Shown here piece by piece: positions 21,944 through 32,656 of a DNA stretch of 64,000 bases. Source of the DNA: Acestrorhynchus altus (Eukaryota; Chordata; Actinopteri; Characiformes; Acestrorhynchidae); contig CM067505.1 of NCBI GenBank assembly GCA_034509495.1, forward strand, positions 12,141,103 to 12,205,102, in the 5' to 3' direction. Each line of letters starts with the position of its first letter. Within the stretch, counting starts at the first letter, position 1. The notes beneath the pieces were generated by a model, which had not been told where the DNA came from, made no database searches, and was given only the letters and a program-made list of their open reading frames with translations. Made by a program: the position numbers and the translations under genes.

Positions 21944-24300
21944 GAGGTGCACAAATTGTTACACACCCTAATACACTCTTATTAGTAATTGTTTAACACA
22001 TTTTAATGTTCTTGTGTTTTATTTTTTACTAATTAATTTAGAGTGATACATGATTAAATATGCAGTCTCTTTAGCTCTGCACAATGACTGTGCAGGCCTT
22101 AGGGTAATGATGTTTGTTTTTCAAATGTCCTGCTTATGTACACTTTTGCTGTGTTGGGCAGAACTAAAACTGAAAGTGAGGTCGGCCAAAAGATAAACTA
22201 CAAGACAACAAGACCAGAATCCCTTTCCTGTTTACTCATTCACCTTTTTATATATATATGAAGACATTGTTCTCAAAGGAGGACACTGACATTTTTAACC
22301 TTTTGGAGTCACCAGAGTGTAGGTGAACATGTTTAGACACTGCTGAGGTAGTCATGATGCCTTCTAATGGTTTTCTATTTAGATTAGTTTTTCATTTTTT
22401 ATTAAGTACAAACACCTGCTATTCAACTTATATGTTGTTCTATAATAAATAGTATGTTGTGTAGTATGCTCCCCAGGAAGACCAGGTCTTGTTTGTCAGT
22501 TAGCGCTTGGCCTAGGCCAGGCCTGTCGTGGCTGGTTTGACGTGGCGGTGTCGTCTGACCGCACTCAGCCAGGAACCATGTTGATCCCTGTCACTGTTAT
22601 CTGGCCAAGCTGTCTGGACCAGGCGTGACAGACACCTTAGCTTACCTCACACACAGGAGTACCTTCTCTGTCTGCACCTTCCTCATGACATACAGCTCTC
22701 CTGTCAACATGATGACAGACATGAAGGGTGGACATGAGGGAGGAGGTACAAGATAACACACTTACATTCCAACACAGATCACAAACAGGATAATGCATGC
22801 ACAACATACTCAGGCTTTTAAAGTGTATAAATGCACATGTATGTATATTTACAACCACAAGCGCACAATAAACATATATTACTTGTTATATACTGCAGGT
22901 TATCACATGTTTTAAATATTTTAAATACCTAAAAGTCATAGAAGTTAGTAAAAGAAGCCTGGAGAGGTTAATGCAAAACCAGGGGTGAATGCTCTTATAC
23001 GAGGCCAAATACAGCTGTGAGAAAACATACAAATAATGAGAGCCATTGGTTATTAAAGGCTGTTGAACTCAATCACATTGTGAGACAAATACTCTTTAGA
23101 ACACATCAAAGATACACAAAAAGACCAACAACTAATTATCCAACATTACTCCTGTAATAAATGTTATTAATAATCTTACTGCCAGTGCTGCAGTAACAGT
23201 GACTAATGCACATTGCTGTGAGAATTTGATTGCATTCAGTCACAAGAGAATCAGTAAGATCTGGTACTAATATTCTGGCAAATTCTCTAAAAGGAATCAT
23301 ATGGAGCTCTCTCCAGAGACTCCATAGAAGGCAGTTTGATGGCTCATATTTAACTATGATTCTTTGTATGTTTCCCAAATAAAAAAATTAAAAAATAAAT
23401 TAATGGTAACTAATTAAACTAAAACTAAAATAATGTCATTTATCCACCATAATCCCGTACCTCATCTGGCCCTGACAGTGTATTAAATGCTAATACTTGC
23501 AAATTCTTGTGAGAAAATGTGGAATTGATCTGCCACCAGAGAAACCTTAACCTGTGTAAGAGTCAGAAGATTCTGTTGATAGCCTGCTCTAACTTCTCAT
23601 GCTTAACTTTTTCTAAACATATTGTTGTATTACTCAGACTCAAGTTTAAAACTGTTTATATCTTGATAAGATCTTTAATGTATATGTCAATATTTGCAAA
23701 AGCCTGTTATAACCTATGTGACAATTTAAACACTTTATGAAAATGTCATATATTACATTTAAGCAGTTCTGACCACATTTGTAGAACAAACATTTAATAT
23801 AAAAGTTACAAAACTGTTGTGAAATGTGATTTTAACATTAAAACACTTCCAGACCTCTTTACCAAAAAAAAGAAAAGAAAAGAAAAGAAACAAACAATAA
23901 CAAAAAACACCAATGAGATATTCAATTAATTTAACCGATTCTGTTATTTTGATCAATTTTAATAACTGGGTATGGTCACTTATTGGTTAAGCCCTGCTGC
24001 TGCAGGTGAAATCCACACAATCCAATCACTTAGTTAAACATTAGTGGTTGCTGCCAACAGTAATGGTGCTCTTCTTATGCTTTTGCTCCTAGATGAATAT
24101 TTCGTCAGTCTTCAAAAGGGTGGTCATGTGAAAGTGAAAGAAACCAAAGCAACTTTTGACTATATACTATTAAGTCAACCAATTACTAACCCAGTACAGT
24201 GGTAACTGGTAACAGACCAAAGAGCGTGATGATGATGAAGAAACATTAAAAGAATACATACAAAATACTGTATTTGATGGTGGCAATCTAAATCATTGCA
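21944..24300. other. Intergenic DNA, no gene seen
   Basis: Mostly AT-rich spacer. A CG-richer island at 22500-22640 (text around GACGTGGCGGTGTCGTCTGA) has no open frame or known repeat signature that I recognise. Nothing else could be supported. Confidence 0.45.
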
Positions 24301-24316
24301 GAGCTTATTATCGCTA

Positions 24317-24362
<46 letters not shown>
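24317..24362. repeat. (CT)n microsatellite
   Basis: An almost pure CT dinucleotide run with one interruption (CTTTCT). Confidence 0.9.
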
Positions 24363-24363
<1 letters not shown>

Positions 24364-25260
24364 AACTGGATCATGGTAAGACAATCACAAGGCACTGCTT
24401 ATCGGACTCAGCTATCACAGTGATGGAGTGAGAAAGGTAAAGGGAGAGGGATCTCAGTGGACAGAGCAAAAGAGGCAGGCATGGTGTCAGTTCCCTTTTT
24501 CCCTTCATGGTAAGTGTCTCTAATGCCAGTGAAATGATCAGGTGGCGGCGCTTTACCGTTTTACTGGCTATGTTTGTCTTCCAGCTATCACATACTGGCA
24601 CAAGCTCTAACCTTAGCCTCAACCTTGGGGCCTGTATACTGAGTGTACATCTGATCTGCAAACAGTCATTAACCCCATCACCTCCTTCACCCCATCCTCT
24701 AACCTTTAACTGTGATCGTAACTTGGCCATGACAGCATCGCCGGATTAACATTTAATCTGACCCCAAGACAATACAGACACTCAGTCTCAGGGATAAAAT
24801 TAACCTTAATGGAGGTTTAAGTATGCAAAAATAGTTAATTATGACTGATGGGGATAGACACACCAGGGTAACATCATCAGGATAATTCATAACTAATGAT
24901 GAGGGGTTACAGATCTCTAGTGGCCTAACTGGCAACTTCTCTGTTTGAAATGCAAAATGATACTCTCTTGGATACACTGGGTCTCTGAAATAGACGTTGA
25001 ATACAAATCCAAGAATAATTTATTATATAAAGAGAACAATTACACAATGCATATTAAATGAACATTCTATTAATTGAAGATAAATATTCATTGAAACTCT
25101 ATTGTTCCCTAAATTTAATCAGTAATTGACAGTTACAGTCAATGTAATGTCAAATTACATTTAACCAGTTCTGACCCGATTTGTAGAACAAACAAGTTAT
25201 AAAACTTATGTTGTATTATATATGTTATTTCAGGATTTTAACCTTTTTATTGAGCCAATG
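24363..25260. other. Intergenic DNA, no gene seen
   Basis: An open frame of 80 codons at 24507-24749 has no supporting similarity or splice context and is not called. No other feature seen. Confidence 0.4.
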
Positions 25261-25261
25261 G

Positions 25262-25325
25262 ATAGCATAGGATAGGATAGAACTTTATTGATCCCTTGGG
25301 AGGGTTCCCTCAGGGAAATTAAGGA
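25262..25325 (-). mobile_element. LINE 3'-tail fragment
   Basis: ATAGGATAGGATAGAACTTTATTGATCCC is the reverse complement of a common fish LINE 3' end (…GGGATCAATAAAGTTCTATC plus short tandem tail). Only the tail is present. Confidence 0.6.
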
Positions 25326-25337
25326 TGCCTGAAATGT

Positions 25338-25497
25338 GACATTTGTTTTTTGACAGAATCTCAGCATGAGCAATCTCGGGATTCTAGCCTCATCTACTAT
25401 CTAAGGATATTTTCTTAGTGAACAGCAAAGCACTTTTGTAACTTGCTCTGGCTAAGTGCATCTGCTAAAGTCCATACATATAAATGTAAATGTGCGC
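25338..25497 (+). mobile_element. L2-like LINE 3' UTR, solitary copy
   Basis: It aligns over its length with 5209-5372. Shared landmarks are GACATTTGTTTTTTGACAG, AATCTC..GGATTCTAG, AAGGATATTTTCT, AGCAAAGCACTTTT and the terminal GCTCTGG..AAG.GCATCTGC with a TAAATGTAAA tail. No coding part precedes it. Confidence 0.8.
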
Positions 25498-25820
25498 TCT
25501 TATAAAATATTCTAATCAGCTCGTTGAATAATTATGGGACTGCAGACATCATTAAAAGTGGTTGAAAACACTTGTTATATTAGTTGTCTTGAGAAATTTA
25601 ACAGCTGAACATTTTTAAATATTGCTAATAATAGTAATAAACCTAAAACCTTTGACTTGACCTCTTGAGTTTTGAGCCATTCAGACAAAGACTTGCTTTA
25701 TGCTTCAGAATTTTGTTGCATACATTTCAACTGCTGTATAATTCAACTACATTTGAGCATTGAGTCACAAACAGATGGGTAAACAGTCTTCTTCAGGAAT
25801 TTATGGTTGTCATGGATATA

Positions 25821-27396
25821 CAGTGGGGAAAATAAGTATTTAGTCAGTCACCAATTGTGCAAGTTCTCCCACTTAAAAAGATGAGAGAGGCCTGTAATTG
25901 ACATCATAGGTAGACCTCAACTATGAGAGACAAAATGTGAAAAAAAAATTGAGAAAATTATTTTGTCTGACTTTTAAAGAATTTATTTGCAAATAATGGT
26001 GGAAAATAAGTATTTGGTCACCTACAAACAAGCAAGATTTCTGGCTGTCACAGACCTGTAACTTCTTTTTTAAGAGGCTCCTCTTTCCCCCACTCATTAC
26101 CTGTATTAATGGCACCTGTTTGAAGTTGTTAACAGTATAAAAGACACCTGCCCACAACCTCAAACAGTCACACTCCAAACTCCACTATGGTGAAGACGAA
26201 AGAGCTGTCGGAGGACACCAGAAACCGAATTGTAGACCTGCACCAGGCTGGGAAGACTGAATCTGCAATAGGCAAGCAGCTTGGTGTGAAGAAATCTACT
26301 GTGGGAGCAATAATTAGAAAATGGAAGACCTACAAGACCACTACTAATCTCCCTCGATCTGGGGCTCCACGCAAGATCTCAGCCCGTGGGGTCAAAATGA
26401 TCACAAGAACGGTGAGGAAAAATCCCAGAACCACAAGGGGGGATCTAGTGAATGACCTGCAGAAAGCTGGGACCAACGTTACAAAGGCTACCATCAGCAA
26501 CACACTACGACGCCAGGGACTCAGATCTTGCAGTGCCAGACGTGTCCCCCTGCTTAAGCCAGTCCATATCCAGGCATGTCTGAAGTTTGCTAGAGAGCAT
26601 TTGGATGTTCCAGAAGAGTATTTGGAGAATGTCATATGGTCAGATGAAACCAAAGTAGAACTATTTGGTAAAAACACAACTCGTCGTGTTTGAGGACAGT
26701 GAATGCGGAGTTGCATCCAAAGAACACCATACCAACTGTGAAGCATGGGGGTGGCAACATCTTGCTTTGGGGCTGTTTCTCTGCAAAGGGACCAGGACGA
26801 CTGGTCCGTGTACATGAAAGAATGAATGGGGCCATGTATTGTGAGATTTTGGGTGCAAACCTCCTTCCATCAGCAAGGGCAATGAAGATGAAACGTGGCT
26901 GGGTCTTTCAGCATGACAATGATCCCAAGCACACTGCCAGGGCAACAAAGGAGTGGCTTCGTAAGAAACATTTCAAAGTCCTGGAGTGGCCTAGCCAGTC
27001 TCCCGATCTCAACCCCAACGAAAACCTTTGGAGGGAGTTAAAAGTCCGTGTTGCCCGCCGACAGCCCCAAAACATCACTGCTCTAGAGGAGATCTGCATG
27101 GAGGAATGGGCCAACATACCAGCAACAGTGTGTGCCAACCTTGTGAAGACTTACAGAAAACGTTTGACCTCTGTCATTGCCAACAGAGGATATACAACAA
27201 AGTATTGAGATGAACTTTTGTTATTGACCAAATACTTATTTTCCACCATTATTTGCAAATAAATTCTTTAAAAGTCAGACAAAATGATTTTCTCAATTTT
27301 TTTTTCACATTTTGTCTCTCATAGTTGAGGTCTCATCTTTTTAAGTGGGAGAACTTGCACAATTGGTGACTGACTAAATACTTATTTTCCCCACTG
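25821..27396 (+). mobile_element. Tc1-like DNA transposon, well preserved
   Basis: Terminal inverted repeats begin CAGTGGGGAAAATAAGTATT at both ends and extend for about 180-205 bp with very few differences. The left arm has an extra segment of about 28 bp near 25886-25913. An inner copy of the end motif (GGAAAATAAGTATTTGGTCA) gives the IR/DR structure of fish Tc1 elements. TA dinucleotides flank both ends (25819-25820, 27397-27398), the family's target duplication. The total of about 1.58 kb is full length. Close similarity of the arms points to a recent insertion. Confidence 0.93.
26187..27208 (+). pseudogene. Tc1-like transposase, one frameshift
   Basis: The enzyme cuts and reinserts its own element at TA sites. 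The first frame (26187-26693) carries the paired-like helix-turn-helix DNA-binding domain. It begins MVKTKELSEDTRNRIVDLHQ, with ESAIGKQLGVKKSTVGAIIRKW as the recognition region, a GRPR-like hook (RSGAPRKIS), and the first catalytic Asp in VIWSDETKVELFG. At 26690-26694 a single G appears to be lost, giving TGA. The second frame continues to 27208 with VKHGGGNILLWGCFSA, VFQHDNDPKHTA (second catalytic Asp) and the SPDLNPNENLW block. There, family members have Asp/Glu as the third acidic residue and the Glu of NENLW is present. Apart from the frameshift it is essentially complete (about 340 residues, normal for the family). Confidence 0.92.
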
Positions 27397-27689
27397 TATC
27401 AGTTATGACATGACAGCCACATCCTGCAGCCCCAAACATCATACTCCCACCACAATATTTGAATGATGATATGATGTTCTTATGGAGGAATATAATGTTA
27501 GCTTTCTACCAGATGTAAAAAGTTCTACTTTTGAATCTTCAGTTCACAGAATACTGAATATGAATACTGGAATTCAACATTGTTAGTGAAAAGGACCTGT
27601 TTAGGTTAATCAGCTCCTCGAAAATCCTCCTCATGTGTACTGGATCTGTTACTAAGACATTTATCTAAATAGGTTGTACCAAAGGTCAT

Positions 27690-28270
27690 TGAATCATTAC
27701 TTACCATAGTAAACTCATTCCTCACCTTAGGATACATGCCCAATCACTTCAAATCCACATTTATTAATACAATTTAGAAAAACCAAATCTTGGCCGAAAT
27801 GAGCTTGCTAATTATTGGCCAATAGCAAACCTTCCCTTCTTAGCAAAGATCTTAGAAAAAGTAGTGTCACTATAGCCATGCACCCATCTCCACAATAATA
27901 ACATTAATGAGGTTTACCAGTCTGGATTTGTTTTAATAAAGGTCACAAATTATCTGATTCCCTTGTTTGATTGGAATTTTAGTGTTATTCTAGTACTGTT
28001 GGGTATTAGTGCCCCATTTGACATTACTGATCATTCTATCCTGCTTGATAGGCTAGATAATCATGTAGGCATTAAAGAATCAGCCCTTAACTCCTTTGAG
28101 AACTGGTTTGATTTTTCCTGACTGACCGCCACCAATGTGTTAATGTTAATAATGAACACTCATCACACCATAGTGAAATATGGAGTTCTCCAGGGGTCCA
28201 TCATGGGTCCATTACTGTTTTCCCTTTACTTGCTGCCGCTCTGAAAGCATGGTATTGACTTTCATTGCTA
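27690..28270 (+). mobile_element. L2/Maui-like LINE fragment (RT fingers-palm)
   Basis: Across several frame changes the + strand reads LTLGYMPNHFKSTF, an ANYWPIANLPFLAKILEKV-like block, VYQSGFV, HSILLDRLDNHVGIKESAL and VKYGVLQGSIMGPLLFSLYL, in the order of an L2-type reverse transcriptase. It ends near FHCYG, just before the catalytic YADD. Heavily decayed. Confidence 0.75.
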
Positions 28271-28319
28271 TGGCAAACAAGCCTTGTTGGCCCCTGTAAC
28301 AAAGTGCATCTGCATGTCA

Positions 28320-28790
28320 AGGTCAAGGCTTTTTTATTGTCATTACAACCGAGTACAGATACACAGTGAAGAGCAGTGGACTGAGCACACAGCCCTGGGG
28401 GGCACCAGTGCTCAGTATGGTGGTGCTGGAGGTGTAGTTACCAATCCTGACTGATTGAGGTCTAGTGGCTCTGCTTGTAGATCATCTGAAAGTGTAGTTT
28501 TTACCGGATTCTTCAGGTTTAGGAGGTCCTGCCGGTCGTAGGTGAGGGTGCTGGTTGCTCTGGTATTGATCTCTTGCATGGTTGCAGAGTTCAGATCATT
28601 TTTTCTGACAAAAACAAACAAAAAGCACCATTTTTGTTCCCGAAGTGGCCGCTGCGACTGCTTGCGCCGCCAACTTCCATTCTTCAGTGAGTAGAAATCT
28701 AAGTCCACTTTGCTTCCTGTTGTAGCAGCCTCCCTAAATATTTGTGGTCTCAAAGCCACAGACCGACAATTACAGGGAGCAGAGTAGACT
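28320..28790 (-). mobile_element. Internally deleted Rex1-like LINE
   Basis: The minus strand first encodes an ORF2-start-like segment (INTRATSTLTYDRQDLLNLKN). It then jumps to the RT motif STGAPQGCVLSPLLFTVYLY and ends in a 3' tail rich in AATAAAAAAGCCTTGACCTTG. The start segment resembles the MAQVSYDRDTL start of the LINE at 50710. This suggests the same clade with the whole endonuclease and most of the RT deleted. Confidence 0.55.
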
Positions 28791-28903
28791 TAGATTTGTA
28801 CTCATCACCTGTCATGGATTACATGAGGATGTGTATGGAGGAGAAGACCATTTCTAAGACCATCACCATCCAGCCAAACCAGAAACCTTTGTGCTTTTTC
28901 TGT

Positions 28904-29065
28904 GCTATTCAGTGTTGACCAGAGGAGGATGGGAGCCTTGGATCCTCTCAAGGTTTCTTCTTCCTAGCCTAACCTGATGGAGTTTTTTTTTCTTGCCACT
29001 ATTGCCCACTGGCTTGCTCAGTTGAGGCTTGGATCTAGATTTCTGTACAACACCTTTGCTGTAAA
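28904..29065 (+). repeat. Dispersed GCGCTATACAAA-type repeat, 3' half
   Basis: It begins GTTGACCAGAGGAGGATGGG and runs through AAGGTTTCTTCTTCC and CTTGCCACT to a degenerate GTGTTATATAAG tail. It matches the 3' half of the copy at 48904-49440. Confidence 0.7.
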
Positions 29066-29109
29066 ACGTGTTATATAAGTTGATTGACTGATTTCCTGCT
29101 TTAATACAC

Positions 29110-29376
29110 CCCGTGCAACTGCAAAAGGGATTGTTATTGAGCTGTTATTGAACAAAGGGCACTTATCCCAGAGTGAGACTAGAGACACCTGGAGAAGATT
29201 TCAAGAGGGCAGGGCTAGAAAGAAGGCACAGGTTGGATCACTAATTACAGGGAAGAGGAGACAAGACAGATAAAACAACAGAGCTATGTGCTGGAAAATG
29301 ACATGGCAAACCAAACAAGACCAAACGAGGACGGACAAGGAACAGAATGTACACATGACCATACAGAAGTGTGACA
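29110..29376 (-). repeat. Diverged LTR of the self-priming type
   Basis: The minus strand starts TGTCACACTTCTG at 29376. It shows, in order, CTTGTCCGTCCTCGTTTGG, GTCTTGTCTCCTC, CCCTGTAATTAG, TAGCCCTGCCCTC and CCAGGTGTCTC, the same landmark order as the LTRs at 18-21 kb. The TATA part is missing and no internal region adjoins it. Confidence 0.45.
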
Positions 29377-29865
29377 GCAACATTTTAGAGGGTGTAAAAA
29401 TACATGTGAGTCACTAAAAGACTATGCATTAAATTTATTTGTTTTACACATAAATTATGTTAAAGCAGCCTATTTTTGCACTTATATTTTCCCAAAATAT
29501 TTTATTAATAAATAGTAGATATGAAAACCAAAGCTAATGACTGAAACTATTTCAAATAATAAACACATGAATTCCATCTGTTCATTTTTTTAAAATGAAA
29601 ATGCATGTTTATATGTTTAATTTTTTATTTGTAATGTTTAAACTTAACAAAAATTGCAAAACAGGGCTGGTCTTGTTGCCTACTTTAACCAACTAAAAAT
29701 TGTGAGTTCTAGATTAAGGCTATGTTCATGTGTGTAGCAATAAGAATAATCATGTGAACAACCAGAACATGTCCATGCCCCAATCGCTGATCATTGCGGG
29801 AAGTAGATCTCTCTTTATTTCTTCCAACTCAAGCTCTAGATTTTTAATTCTTTTGTAATGAGGAT

Positions 29866-29945
29866 CAAAGCTTGGGAGGAACAAGGCTCACAAGGGGGAG
29901 GGACCCATCCACCTTTGGTCAAAGTACTTATACACAGTTAGTTAC
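29866..29945 (-). repeat. Dispersed repeat fragment
   Basis: Reverse complement of the block GTGTATAAGTAGTTTGACCAGAGG...CCTCCCAAGG found at 49218-49287, here in inverted orientation beside the Rex3 insertion. Confidence 0.7.
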
Positions 29946-29976
29946 CACTCTGGTAAGGTTTACATTCTCTATTCTG

Positions 29977-29988
29977 TTTAAATTTAAA
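29977..29988. repeat. Target-site duplication, left copy
   Basis: TTTAAATTTAAA, identical to 32210-32221, bracketing the Rex3 element. The sequence is itself palindromic and AT-only. Confidence 0.75.
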
Positions 29989-32209
29989 CCGTACGTCTGT
30001 CCGTCTGTCTTCTTCCGCTTATCCAGGGCTGGGTCGGGGGGGCAGCAGTCTAAGCAGGGATGCCCAGACCTCCCTTTCCCCCTACACCTCAGCCAGCTCC
30101 CTAGGAGAGACATAGTCCCTCCAGGGTGTCCTGGGTCTACCCCGCGGTCTCCTTCTGGTGGGACGTGCCTGGAACACCTCCGTCCAGGGGTCGTCCAGGG
30201 GGCATCCGAAAAAGATGCCCAATCCACCTCAGCTGGTTCCTCTCGATGTAGAAGAGCAGCAGCTCTACTCCGAGCTCCTCCCGGGTGACCGAGGATCTCA
30301 CCTTATCTCTAAGGGAGCACCCGGCCACCCTACGGAGGAAACTCATTTCGGCCTCTTGTATCAGCGATCTTGTCCTTTCGGTCATTACCCACAGCTCATG
30401 ACCATAGGTGAGGGTAGGAATGTAGATTGACCACTAAATCGAGAGCTTCTTCACCACAACGGCCCGATACACCGACCGCATGACTGCGGCGGCAGCACCG
30501 ATTCGCCTGTCAATCACACGCTCCTTCTTACCCCCACTCGTGAACAAGACCCCAAGATACTTGAACTCCTCCACTTGGGGCAAGACAGCTCCACCGATCT
30601 GGAGAGGGCAAGCCACCCTCTTCCGGTCAAGAACGATGGCCTCAGATTTGAAGGTGCTGATTCGCATCCCAGCCGCTTCACACTCTGCTATGAACCACTC
30701 GAGTGCCTGCTGAAGGTCCTGGCTTGAAGAAGCCATCAGGACAACATCATCCGCAAAAAGCAGAGATGATATCCTGTGCTTCCCAAACTGGACTCCCTCC
30801 AGCCCCTGGCTGCGCCTAGAAATTCAGTCCATAAAGATTATGAACAGAACCGGTGACAAAGGGCAGAAGTCCAACATGCACCGAGAACAGGCCCGATTTA
30901 CTGCCGGCAATGCAAACCAAGCGCCTGCTCTGATCGTACAAAGACCTGACAGCCCTTAAAAGAGCACCCCCCACAGAATACCCCAAGGGACACGGTCAAA
31001 TACCTTCTCCAAATCTACAAAACACATGTGGACTGGTTGGGCAAACTCCCATGAACCCTCGAAAACCTGGAGGGTGTAGAACTCCAGGGGCACTGTCCCT
31101 GTCCACCACACAATGCTGCAGAGGTGTGTCAGCCAAGACAGCCCAACAGCATCTAGAGACTTGAGATACTCTAGGCGGATCTCATCCACCCCTGGGGCCT
31201 CACCACTGAGGAGCTTGGACGGTTTGCCAGAATCGCTTTGGGGCCGACCGATAGTCCTTCTCCAAGGCCTCCCCGAACTCCTCCCAGCTCCTGGTTTTTG
31301 CCTCCTTGACCGCTCAAGCAGCAGCACGCTTAGCCTCCCAGTACCTTCCGGCTGCATCGGAAGACCCAGAGGCCAACATGGCCCGATAGGTCTTCTTCTT
31401 CAGCTTGACAGCATCCCTTAGTTCCAGTGTCTACCACTGGGTTTGGAAATTGCTGCCATGGCAGGCACCGGCGACCTGTAACTCGTGCAGAAGTCCAACA
31501 ACAGAACTCTGCTTGGGTTCTGATTGAGGAGGCCGTTCCTCCCAATCACCCCTCTCCAGTTGTCACTGTCATCGCCCATGTGGGCATTGAAGTCCCGCAG
31601 CAGAACAACGGAGTCCCCAGTTGTGGCACTTTCCAGTACCCCCCCAAGGACCCCAAAAGGGCTGGTACTCCGCACTGCTGTTCGGCCAATAGGCACAAAC
31701 TACAGTCAGCGTCCTCTCTCCTACCCAAATGTGCGGAGAGGTGACCCTCTTGTTTACTGGGGTACACTCCAACACGAGACGGCTGAGCTGGGGAGCTATA
31801 AGCAAGCCCACACCAGCCTGACGTCTCTCACACTGGGCAACTCCAGAGTAGTGGAGGGTCCAACCCTTCTCAAGTAGTTGGGTTCCAGAGCCCAAGCTGT
31901 GCGTACAAGTGAGCCCGACTATCTCTAGCTGGTACCTCTTAACCTCCCGCACAAGCTCAGGCTCCTTCTCACCCAGCAAGGTGATGTTCCATGTCCCAAT
32001 AGCCAGCTGCTGTGTCCCGGGATTCCAAGGACCCCGCCCCCAACCACCACCCAATCCACAAAGCACCCGACCCCAATGGTTTCCTCTGTGGGTGGTGGGC
32101 CCACAGGAGGAATGGAACACGCTGCCTCTTCGGGCTGGGCCAGGCCAGGCCAGGCCCCATGGGCAAAGACCCAGCCACCAGGCACTCGCTCCTGAGCCCC
32201 AACCCCAGG
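29989..32209 (-). mobile_element. Rex3 non-LTR retrotransposon (RTE clade), decayed
   Basis: A minus-strand element of about 2.2 kb. From its 5' side: an apurinic-type endonuclease region (about 32120-31500) with LAIGTWNITLLGEKEPELVREVKRY-like text, VVCAYWPN, and the VVLLRDFNAHMGDD block, a change from the usual GDFNAH. Next is a reverse transcriptase region (31357-30960) with GVDEIRLEYLK and HMCFVDLEKVFDRVP. Last is the C-terminal part (30736-30137) with EEFKYLGVLFTSGG, IDRRIGAAAAVMR, SFLRRVAGCSLRDKVRSS and RNQLRWIGHL. The text CGGTGACAAAGGGCAG at about 30850 is the well-known Rex3 signature. Multiple frameshifts make it inactive. It is 5' truncated relative to longer family members. A TCTGTCC-rich 3' end and the 12-bp duplication set the limits. 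Confidence 0.9.
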
Positions 32210-32221
32210 TTTAAATTTAAA
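32210..32221. repeat. Target-site duplication, right copy
   Basis: TTTAAATTTAAA, a perfect copy of 29977-29988 at the 5' end of the minus-strand Rex3 element. Confidence 0.75.
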
Positions 32222-32545
32222 AATCAAACTAATTCATCTTTGTACCTTTTTTCTGAGTTAATGATGACCCACCGGCCTGAGCTGATTAGGTGCTAACCTC
32301 GATCTCCTCTGCCCCATCTGAGAAGGACCCCAAGCTCCCCTAATACATCTTTACATTGGCTTTCACTGGACCTGTATTAGTTTCCCAACCTGCCATGGAC
32401 TAGTTGCTCACCGATCATCAACAACTATGTAGAAAGCTACTGTTACTATTATGTTCACCAAAAAAACCAACATTATTTCAGTTTACCCAAGTGTTAGAAC
32501 AGAGGTGTTGGGGTCCAGTGTCCCCTAACTAAGAAGAGATGTTTA
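32222..32545 (+). repeat. Dispersed repeat, 5' half
   Basis: It aligns with 48900-49215. Shared landmarks are GAGTTAATGATGACCCACCG, GAGAAGGACCCCAAGCTCCC, ATCTTTACATTGGCTTTC, CTGCCATGGACTAG and AACAGAGGTGT.GGGGTCCAG. The Rex3 element inserted at its left edge. Confidence 0.85.
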
Positions 32546-32656
32546 CCTTAAAACCTTATGTCCATGAACCCCTGGATCATGTGCACAGGGCATGTGCTCA
32601 GAAGCATGAGGGGAGATAAACAAAACGAGGACAAGACCAGAGAGGAACAGGACAGG

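Noticed and set aside
22500..22640. A CG-richer patch as a possible CpG-island promoter
   Set aside because: Only about 140 bp, without core promoter motifs or a splice donor linked to any exon; more likely an old repeat fragment.
24507..24749. An 80-codon frame resembling a signal peptide (MIRWRRFTVLLAMFVFQLSHT)
   Set aside because: The hydrophobic start is tempting, but there is no continuing exon, no promoter and no recognisable domain.
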